Positions 1-5,087 of a DNA stretch of 5,758 nucleotides are shown piece by piece. The translations under genes and the position numbers were made by a program. The notes beneath the pieces are model-generated. The model saw only the letters and a program-made list of their open reading frames with translations. It was not told the DNA's origin and made no database searches. Positions within the stretch are counted from its first letter, which is position 1. The number at the start of each line of letters is the position of its first letter. Source of the stretch: an uncultured Aquabacterium sp. (GTDB lineage: Bacteria > Pseudomonadota > Gammaproteobacteria > Burkholderiales > Burkholderiaceae_C); contig CALAKR010000228.1 of the NCBI GenBank assembly GCA_937923225.1, positions 1 through 5,758 of the forward strand, read 5' to 3'.

Positions 1-303
1 CTGGCGGCCGGCGGCCACGTCGAGCAGCACGGCCCGCATCTCGTCCATCACGCGCTGGCGCTCGTCCGCGATCATCGCCTGCAGCACCGCTTCCTTGCTG
101 GGGAAGTACTGGTAGAGCGTGCCGACGGAGAAGCCAGCCACCCGCGCGATCTTGTTGGTGCTGAGCGCGGCCAACCCTTCGTTCTCAATGATCTGAGCAG
201 TGGCTTGATAAATCATCCGGACGGTGTGTTGCGCGCGGCCCTGCACGGGGGCCTTGCGCATGGTTTTCTGCTGGGCGGCGGTGGTCTGACGGGGGCGGGC
301 CAT
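1..303 (-). CDS. TetR/AcrR-family transcriptional repressor, N-terminal 101 residues (cut by window edge)
   Basis: The reading frame starts at an ATG (303-301) and stays open to base 1, so the stop and the whole ligand-binding C-terminal domain lie outside the window. Residues 27-77 form a typical TetR DNA-binding domain: helix 1 (VRMIYQATAQIIENEG), then the helix-turn-helix STNKIARVAGFSVGTLYQYF at about 48-67, followed by the family signature PSKEAVL (68-74). A basic, Gln-rich tail of about 26 residues precedes helix 1. Met15 is an alternative start that would remove half of that tail; neither start has a strong ribosome site. TetR proteins are usually about 190-220 residues, so roughly half is visible. 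The gene is divergent from a cytochrome P450 gene across a gap with a perfect palindrome, so it probably represses both itself and the P450 until an effector binds. The effector cannot be deduced because the ligand domain is missing. Confidence 0.93.
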   Translation of the reverse strand, partial: MARPRQTTAAQQKTMRKAPVQGRAQHTVRMIYQATAQIIENEGLAALSTNKIARVAGFSVGTLYQYFPSKEAVLQAMIADERQRVMDEMRAVLLDVAAGRQ

Positions 304-346
304 GGGCTGGATCCAAAACTGAGCAGTAAGCGAGCGGCAAAGCGAG

Positions 347-375
347 TTGCCGGAATGACAATACCTGAATATTAT
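347..375 (+). promoter_or_regulatory. Predicted sigma70 promoter for the P450 gene
   Basis: TTGCCG (347-352) serves as the -35 box and TATTAT (370-375) as the -10 box, with an ideal 17-base spacer. Transcription would begin near 382, giving a leader of about 40 bases before the ATG at 421. The -10 box is embedded in the palindrome at 365-379, which predicts repression by steric block. Confidence 0.55.
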
Positions 376-385
376 TCAGTTTCAA
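358..385 (-). promoter_or_regulatory. Predicted sigma70 promoter for the tetR gene
   Basis: Read on the minus strand, TTGAAA (385-380) and TATTGT (363-358) are separated by 16 bases and point toward the repressor start at 303. The spacer (379-364) contains the entire palindrome, so occupancy should shut off the repressor's own gene. Both hexamers differ from consensus, so this is a motif-based prediction only. Confidence 0.45.
365..379. promoter_or_regulatory. Putative TetR-family operator: perfect 15-bp palindrome
   Basis: CTGAATA (365-371) and TATTCAG (373-379) are exact reverse complements around a single T at 372. The site stands in the only AT-rich part of the 117-base gap between the tetR and P450 starts. 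It overlaps the predicted -10 hexamer of the P450 promoter and fills most of the spacer of the predicted tetR promoter, so a dimer bound here would block both. Dyads of this length in divergent gaps are typical operators for TetR dimers. Binding itself is inferred. Confidence 0.7.
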
Positions 386-409
386 AATAACATGCGCCCA
401 ACGTTGAGC

Positions 410-415
410 AGGAGA
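410..415 (+). promoter_or_regulatory. Shine-Dalgarno site of the P450 gene
   Basis: AGGAGA lies 5 bases before the ATG at 421. It is the only near-consensus ribosome site seen directly upstream of a gene start in this window, and it fixes the P450 start at 421. Confidence 0.75.
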
Positions 416-420
416 CGAGC

Positions 421-1905
421 ATGACCGAACGCGCCACCACTGCCTCTGGACCGGTTTCCAGCCCGGATACCCCGGCTTTGCGTCGCCTGCAGGATTTGCC
501 GGGCCCCAGACCCTGGCCCCTGGTAGGCAATACCCTGCAGTTCGACCGCCCGCACGTGCACCAGGACATGGAAGCGCTGGCCCGGGCGCACGGCCCCTGC
601 TTCCTGGTGAGCTTCATGGACATGCCCGTCCTGGTGGTGGCCGACCACGCCCTGACGCACCAGATCATGCGGGCCCGTCCCCACGACTTCAGCCGCTCAC
701 GGCGCCTGGAGCGCGAAATGCGCGACCTGCGTTTGAAACCGGGTCTGTTCAATGCCGAAGGCGAGACCTGGCACCGCCAGCGCCGCATGGTGATGGCCGG
801 CTTCACGCCCCAGCGCGTGCGTGCCTACTTCCCGGCCATGCTGCGCGTGCTGCAGCGCCTGCAGACCCGCTGGCAGCGCGCTGCCACTGAAGGAGCGCCC
901 ATCGACCTGCAGGCCGACCTGATGCGCTATACGGTGGACACCATCACCGGCCTGGCCTTCGGGCAGGAGGTCAACACGCTGGAGGCCGAGGGCGACGTGA
1001 TCCAGCGCCACCTGGACGTGATCTTCCCCACCCTGTTCAACCGCGTGCTGGGCGTGGTGCCCTACTGGCGCCTGTTCAAGCTGCCGTCTGACCATGCCGT
1101 GGACCGCAGCGTGGCCGAGGTGCACCGCGCCATCGCCGACTTCATGGCCCGCGCCCGCGAGCGCCTGCGGCAGGATCCGGCCCGGCGCGAGAACCCGCCC
1201 AACCTGCTGGAGGTCTTCCTGGTGGCGGCCGAGCAGGAGGGCAGCGGCGTGGGCGACGACGACGTGACCGGCAACGTGCTGACCATGCTGCTGGCCGGCG
1301 AGGACACCACCGCCAACACCCTGGCCTGGATGATCTGGCTGCTGCACAAGCACCCGCAGGTGCTGGCCCGCGCCCGTGACGAGGTGCGTGCCGCTGCCCC
1401 GAATGGCCTGGCCGACTTCACGCCCGAGCTGATGGACTCCCTGGACTACCTTGGCGCCTGCGCCCACGAAACCATGCGCCTCAAGCCCGTCGGCCCCTTC
1501 ATGCCCGTGGAGGCCTTGCGCGACATGGTGATCGGCGACGTGGCCGTGCCCGCCGGCACGCTGATCTGGAACGTGCTGCGCCATGAAAGCGTCTCGGAGC
1601 AGCACGTGCCCCAGGCCGCGGCCTTCCAGCCCGAGCGCTGGCTGGCCGAACACAACCCCGCCAAGAACCTCTCGATCCCCTTCGGCAGCGGCCCGCGCAT
1701 CTGCCCCGGCCGCTACCTGGCGCTGCTGGAGATCAAGATGGCCATGGCCCTGCTGCTGTCGGCCTTCGACATCGTCGACGTACGCACCGACGATGGCGGC
1801 GAGGCCCGCGAGACCATGGCCTTCACCATGGGCCCTTCCCCGTTGACGCTGGTGCTGCGCACGGCATCGCCCGTAAGCGACACCCTGCGCGCATCTTCGG
1901 CTTGA
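421..1905 (+). CDS. Cytochrome P450 monooxygenase, soluble, complete
   Basis: This 494-residue protein is a heme-thiolate monooxygenase. The hallmarks appear in order: a proline-rich N-terminal hinge (PGPRPWPLVGN, about 27-37), the C-helix W117-x3-R121 that contacts heme propionate, the I-helix oxygen-activation motif AGEDTT (292-297), the K-helix ExxR pair E350/R353, the PERF-like segment FQPERW (402-407), and the heme loop FGSGPRICPG (421-430) with Cys428 as the axial ligand. Nothing essential is missing. There is no signal peptide or membrane anchor, so the enzyme is cytoplasmic. There is no fused reductase or ferredoxin domain and none is encoded next to it, so electrons must come from partners elsewhere. 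Overall look is of the longer eukaryote-like (class E, CYP4/CYP102-like) bacterial P450s that often act on fatty acids or other hydrophobic compounds; the substrate is unknown. The divergent TetR repressor suggests induction by the substrate or a related molecule. No clear terminator follows the TGA. Confidence 0.96.
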   Translation: MTERATTASGPVSSPDTPALRRLQDLPGPRPWPLVGNTLQFDRPHVHQDMEALARAHGPCFLVSFMDMPVLVVADHALTHQIMRARPHDFSRSRRLEREMRDLRLKPGLFNAEGETWHRQRRMVMAGFTPQRVRAYFPAMLRVLQRLQTRWQRAATEGAPIDLQADLMRYTVDTITGLAFGQEVNTLEAEGDVIQRHLDVIFPTLFNRVLGVVPYWRLFKLPSDHAVDRSVAEVHRAIADFMARARERLRQDPARRENPPNLLEVFLVAAEQEGSGVGDDDVTGNVLTMLLAGEDTTANTLAWMIWLLHKHPQVLARARDEVRAAAPNGLADFTPELMDSLDYLGACAHETMRLKPVGPFMPVEALRDMVIGDVAVPAGTLIWNVLRHESVSEQHVPQAAAFQPERWLAEHNPAKNLSIPFGSGPRICPGRYLALLEIKMAMALLLSAFDIVDVRTDDGGEARETMAFTMGPSPLTLVLRTASPVSDTLRASSA

Positions 1906-2053
1906 CGCCATCAGCCGCCTGGTGTTTGATGACAGTTGCTCCGCTTTCGCGAGCGCCTTGCCTTGCCGTACATGGCCGCGTTTGAAACACAACAAAAAGC
2001 CGTTTCGTCATCCCTGACCTGTTCCACCCCGCGACACAGCCTGCGCGCGGTCC

Positions 2054-2059
2054 GATAAA
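2054..2059 (+). promoter_or_regulatory. Possible -10 box of the hybrid kinase gene, very close to the ATG
   Basis: GATAAA (followed by GT) ends 9 bases before the ATG at 2069. If used, transcription would begin about 3 bases before the start codon, giving a nearly leaderless mRNA. No convincing -35 hexamer is present 16-18 bases upstream. The rest of the 163-base gap after the P450 gene (1906-2068) shows no gene, no strong hairpin with a T-run and no other clear promoter. It includes a short AT-richer patch at about 1981-2006. Confidence 0.3.
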
Positions 2060-2068
2060 GTCAGGCCC

Positions 2069-4102
2069 ATGTCAGACTCAGCAGATTCCAGCCCCTCGAC
2101 GGCCGCCATGGCCGCCGAACTCGCGGCCTTGCGGGCCGAGGTGGCCACCTTGCGCTCGGAAGCCGAGCGCTACCGTGCCGGCTTCGAGCTGAGCGCCTCC
2201 GGCCAGGTCATCTCCAGCCTGGAAGGCTGCATCAAGGTGGCCAATGACCGGGCCTGCGCCATCCTGGGCCACACGCGCGAAACGCTGATCGGCAAGCACT
2301 TCAGCGAGATCACCCACCCGGCCGACCTCAAGCTCAACGCTGCCCTGCTCGAACAGCTCGTGCTGGGCATGGTGCCCAGCATGCGCATGGACAAGCGCTA
2401 CCTGCGCGCCGATGGCAGCGCGGTGTGGTGTGCCATCCACGTGGCCATGGTGCGCGACGCCGAGGGCGAGCCCAAGTCCATGCTGGCTGTCATCAACGAC
2501 ATCTCCGAGCGCAAGCGCATCGAATCCGAGTTGCGCGAGCGCAACGATGTGCTGGCCGGCCTGAGCGCGCACATGCCCAGCGCGCTGTTCATCTACAAGG
2601 TCGATGAGCGCGGCCACCGCAGCCTGCCCTACCTCAGCGAGAGCATGAGCACCATGTTCGAGCTGGACCTGACCACCCTGCGCGAGGACGCCACCCTGCT
2701 GGCCCAGCGCATCCACCCCGACGACGTGCACCGCCTGGCCGCCGAGGCCGAAGACAGCCACCGCCACCTCACCCCCATCCAGCAGGAATACCGCGTGCTG
2801 CTGCCTTCGCGCGGGCTGCGCTGGGTGGCCGCCCGCAGCATGCCTCACCGCATGCCAGACGGCAGCACGCAGTGGTATGGCGTGATGACCGACATCACTG
2901 ACCAGAAGCTCTACCAGGAGGCGGTGGTCAACGCCCAGGCCGCCGAGCGCGCCAACCAGGCCAAGAGCGATTTCCTTTCGCGCATGAGCCATGAACTGCG
3001 CACCCCGCTCAACGCCGTGATCGGATTCGCCCAGCTGCTGCGCATGGACACCCAGCGCCCCATGGACGAAGAACAGCACCGCCGCGTGGCGCTCATAGAA
3101 GAAGCGGGCGCTCACTTGCAGGCCGTGATCAACGACGTGCTCGACCTCTCGCGCATCGAGGTGGGCAGCCTGCCGCTGTCAATCGAATCGCTCAACCTGC
3201 GGGCGCTGGGCGACGAGGCCCTGAACATGGTCGAGGAGATGGCCCACAGCGCGGCCATCAAGCTGCTGCCGCCCGAGATCGCCGGCGACCTGTACGTGCG
3301 CGGTGACCGCGTGCGCCTGCGCCAGGTGCTGGTCAACCTGCTGAGCAACGCCATCAAATACAACCGCCAGGGCGGCACCGTGCAGCTCAAAGCCCGCGCA
3401 CAGGGCAGCGAGGTGCTGATGGAGGTGAGCGACAACGGCATCGGCATGAGCGAGGAGCAGCAGCAGCATCTGTTCGAGCCTTTCAACCGCCTGGGGGTCG
3501 AATCCAGCGGCGTGGACGGCACGGGCATCGGCCTGGTGATCGTGCGCAAGCTGCTCGAGCTGATGAAGGGCGAGGTGCGCGTCACCAGCCACAAGGGCCG
3601 CGGCACCACGGTATGCGTCACCCTGGCCAGCGCAATGCCGGCCACGCCCGCGCTGCCCACGGCCCGCGGCAGCGCCCTGCCCGCCGATGAGCCAGCCCCC
3701 CTGCCCACCCGCACGGCCACCCTGCTCTACGCCGAGGACAACGATGTCAACGTGATGCTGGTGGAGCAGATCCTGGCCCTGCGGCCCGAGTGGAACCTGC
3801 TGGTGGCCGTGAGCGGCACGCAGGCCCTGGCGCTGGCCCGCGAGACCTGCCCCGACCTGCTGCTGCTGGACATGCACCTGGGCGACATGACGGGCTTCGA
3901 CGTCGTCACCGAGCTGGACAAGGACGACCGCCTGTCGCAGATTCCGCGGGTGGCCCTGTCGGCCGACGCCATGCCCGACCAGATCCATGCCGCCAAGGCG
4001 CGTGGCTTCGAGGCCTACCTGACCAAGCCGCTGGATGTCAGCAACCTGCTGGACTGCCTGGACGAGCACATGCGGCGCCTGACGGCCAGCGCCCAGGGTT
4101 GA
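2069..4102 (+). CDS. Cytoplasmic hybrid sensor histidine kinase (PAS-PAS-HisKA-HATPase_c-REC)
   Basis: The 677-residue protein autophosphorylates on histidine in response to a PAS-sensed signal and passes the phosphate to its own C-terminal receiver. A short Ala/Leu/Glu coiled coil (about 10-35) leads into PAS1 (about 36-150, ending INDISERKRIE) and PAS2 (about 160-285, PAS_3-like, with HPDD and ending MTDITDQK). A linker helix then enters the HisKA H-box SHELRTPLN with phospho-acceptor His308 and adjacent Glu309. The ATPase domain shows the N-box NLLSN (423-427), the G1 box DNGIGM (455-460), the F-box LFEPF (468-472) and the G2 box GTGIGL (484-489). After a Pro/Ala-rich linker (about 515-545), the receiver holds the acidic pair E556/D557, phospho-acceptor Asp601, Ser631 and Lys653, all intact. 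There is no transmembrane segment, so the signal is intracellular. PAS1 lacks the NCRFLQ flavin-cysteine motif of LOV photosensors. There is no HPt domain or DNA-binding output, so phosphorelay to a separate HPt or direct receiver-partner contact is inferred. The start at 2069 has only a weak AGG; Met14 is a less likely alternative. Confidence 0.95.
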   Translation: MSDSADSSPSTAAMAAELAALRAEVATLRSEAERYRAGFELSASGQVISSLEGCIKVANDRACAILGHTRETLIGKHFSEITHPADLKLNAALLEQLVLGMVPSMRMDKRYLRADGSAVWCAIHVAMVRDAEGEPKSMLAVINDISERKRIESELRERNDVLAGLSAHMPSALFIYKVDERGHRSLPYLSESMSTMFELDLTTLREDATLLAQRIHPDDVHRLAAEAEDSHRHLTPIQQEYRVLLPSRGLRWVAARSMPHRMPDGSTQWYGVMTDITDQKLYQEAVVNAQAAERANQAKSDFLSRMSHELRTPLNAVIGFAQLLRMDTQRPMDEEQHRRVALIEEAGAHLQAVINDVLDLSRIEVGSLPLSIESLNLRALGDEALNMVEEMAHSAAIKLLPPEIAGDLYVRGDRVRLRQVLVNLLSNAIKYNRQGGTVQLKARAQGSEVLMEVSDNGIGMSEEQQQHLFEPFNRLGVESSGVDGTGIGLVIVRKLLELMKGEVRVTSHKGRGTTVCVTLASAMPATPALPTARGSALPADEPAPLPTRTATLLYAEDNDVNVMLVEQILALRPEWNLLVAVSGTQALALARETCPDLLLLDMHLGDMTGFDVVTELDKDDRLSQIPRVALSADAMPDQIHAAKARGFEAYLTKPLDVSNLLDCLDEHMRRLTASAQG

Positions 4103-4109
4103 AGAAGGC

Positions 4110-4889
4110 TTACTTTAGCCGGCCGCCCTTGACCCGCTCGACCAGTTCCTGCGCGAACTCGATGAAGGCCTGAGCCCCCTTGCTGCTGCGGTCGAAGACC
4201 ACACCGGGCATGCCATGGCTGGGCGCCTCGGCCAGGCGCACATTGCGCGGGATGACGGTGTCGAACACCTTGTCGCCGAAGTGGCTCTTGAGCTGGTCGC
4301 TCACCTGTTGCTGCAGGGTGATGCGCGGGTCGAACATCACCCGCAGCAGGCCGATCAACTGCAGCTCGCGGTTGAGGTTGGCGTGCACTTGCTTGACGGT
4401 GTTGACCAGGTCGGTGAGGCCTTCGAGCGCGAAGTACTCGCACTGCATCGGCACGATCACGCCATGTGCGCAGGTCAGGCCATTGAGCGTGAGCAGGCTC
4501 AGGCTGGGCGGGCAGTCGATCAGCACGAAGTCGTACTCAGCCGCAGCCGCCTCGATGGCCGTCTTGAGGCGCCGGTCCCGGCGCTCCAGGTTGACCAGTT
4601 CGATCTCGGCGCCCGACAGCTCGCGGTTGGCGCCCAGCACATCGTAGCCGCCCTTGGGGCTGGGCTGGCGCGCCTCGGCGATGGACACATCCTCCAGCAG
4701 CACGTCGTACACCGTGTGCTCCAGCGTGCGCTTGTCCACGCCCGAACCCATGGTGGCATTGCCTTGTGGATCCAGGTCCACGATCAGCACCCGCTGCCCG
4801 ATCTGGGCCAGGCCGGCGGCCAGGTTGACGGTGGTGGTGGTCTTGCCGACCCCGCCCTTTTGGTTGGCAATGCAGAAGATGTGCGGCAT
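4110..4889 (-). CDS. parA: Chromosome-partitioning ATPase ParA (Soj type)
   Basis: This complete 259-residue protein is a deviant-Walker ATPase that dimerises on ATP, binds DNA non-specifically and is displaced by ParB-parS complexes to segregate the chromosome origin. It has the deviant P-loop KGGVGKTT (11-18, signature Lys11 and catalytic Lys16), the Walker A' segment VDLDPQGN (37-44, Asp38/Asp40), the Walker B segment LIDCPPSL (123-130, Asp125) and the family motif MQCEYFALEGL (148-158). Arg189 and Arg218 in the C-terminal half are candidates for the DNA-binding surface, by comparison with Soj proteins. The short N-terminus without a helix-turn-helix marks the chromosomal or small type rather than the large plasmid P1/F type. 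Upstream on the same strand is rsmG, as expected for an origin-proximal cluster, but downstream, where parB normally follows, a kinase gene converges with 7 bases between stops. Only a weak AGG precedes the ATG. Confidence 0.95.
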   Translation of the reverse strand: MPHIFCIANQKGGVGKTTTTVNLAAGLAQIGQRVLIVDLDPQGNATMGSGVDKRTLEHTVYDVLLEDVSIAEARQPSPKGGYDVLGANRELSGAEIELVNLERRDRRLKTAIEAAAAEYDFVLIDCPPSLSLLTLNGLTCAHGVIVPMQCEYFALEGLTDLVNTVKQVHANLNRELQLIGLLRVMFDPRITLQQQVSDQLKSHFGDKVFDTVIPRNVRLAEAPSHGMPGVVFDRSSKGAQAFIEFAQELVERVKGGRLK

Positions 4890-4895
4890 GCCTGA

Positions 4896-4901
4896 ATTAT
4901 G
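4896..4901 (-). promoter_or_regulatory. Possible -10 box for a near-leaderless parA transcript
   Basis: On the minus strand CATAAT (4901-4896) ends 6 bases before the parA ATG (4889-4887). Transcription from it would start at or next to the start codon. At a 17-base spacer the -35 position reads TGCCCA (4924-4919), a poor match that lies inside the small palindrome GGCTGGGCAGCC (4916-4927). The -10 resemblance is good, but the promoter as a whole is uncertain. Confidence 0.3.
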
Positions 4902-4959
4902 GCGGCAGGGCCTGTGGCTGGGCAGCCGGGGGCGACCGAATCGGCCCGTCCCTGCTCAC

Positions 4960-5000
4960 AAAAAGCTGCCTGAAGTGTCGCCGGGAAAGGCCATTGCAGC
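4960..5000 (-). terminator. Weak candidate terminator between rsmG and parA
   Basis: On the minus strand, GCTGC (5000-4996) can pair with GCAGC (4969-4965), which is followed directly by five T residues (4964-4960). The stem is only 5 bp and the loop is 26 bases, so stability is doubtful. It is listed because the T-run directly follows the second arm and because its 5' arm lies 3 bases beyond the long inverted repeat described at 5003-5087. Confidence 0.2.
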
Positions 5001-5002
5001 GC

Positions 5003-5087
5003 ACTGACAACGGCGTCGTGTGCCCCGATCAGGCTGCGCGGACCTCAAGGCATGCGCACCATCTGTCGCACAACGATCGTTGTCAGT
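5003..5087. repeat. 10-bp inverted repeat spanning the rsmG end and the rsmG-parA gap
   Basis: ACTGACAACG (5003-5012) and CGTTGTCAGT (5078-5087) are exact reverse complements separated by 65 bases. The right arm includes the rsmG stop codon (5085-5083 on the minus strand); the left arm lies 114 bases upstream of the parA start. In a minus-strand transcript running out of rsmG the two arms could pair, in competition with the local palindrome at 5070-5083. Confidence 0.6.
5070..5083. repeat. Perfect 14-bp palindrome touching the rsmG stop codon
   Basis: ACAACGATCGTTGT reads identically on both strands. It could be a binding site for a dimeric protein, or in RNA a 5-bp hairpin (ACAAC/GTTGT) with a GATC loop. 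There is no T-run after it in either direction, so it is not a standard intrinsic terminator. Its role is unknown. Confidence 0.65.

Noticed and set aside
1906..1945. Possible P450 terminator (CATCA...TGATG) after the stop codon
   Set aside because: A 5-bp stem with a 13-base loop and no T-run; not enough to call a terminator.
1978..1990. Half of a parS-like site (GTTTGAAACA, resembling the TGTTTCA half of parS read on the other strand)
   Set aside because: The central CACGTG and the second half are absent; no full parS consensus was found anywhere in the window.
697..1995. 432-codon open frame on the minus strand opposite the P450 gene
   Set aside because: It lies antisense to a clear P450, is extremely rich in Gly, His, Gln, Ala and Val, and shows no domain; it is a by-product of GC-rich third positions.
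2078..3115. 345-codon open frame on the minus strand opposite the kinase gene
   Set aside because: Low-complexity Gly/His/Ala/Val composition, no motif, and fully covered by the intact kinase frame.
3179..4069. 296-codon open frame on the minus strand opposite the kinase ATPase and receiver
   Set aside because: Gln/Gly/His-rich antisense translation with no recognisable domain; the sense frame has every kinase motif.
4215..4895. 226-codon open frame on the plus strand opposite parA
   Set aside because: Antisense to a highly conserved ParA sequence; composition again biased to Gly, His, Gln and Val.
4891..4900. CCTGAATTAT before parA, similar to CCTGAATATT in the tetR-P450 operator
   Set aside because: Only one half-site is present and it has no symmetric partner; the likeness is probably due to both being AT-rich promoter sequence.
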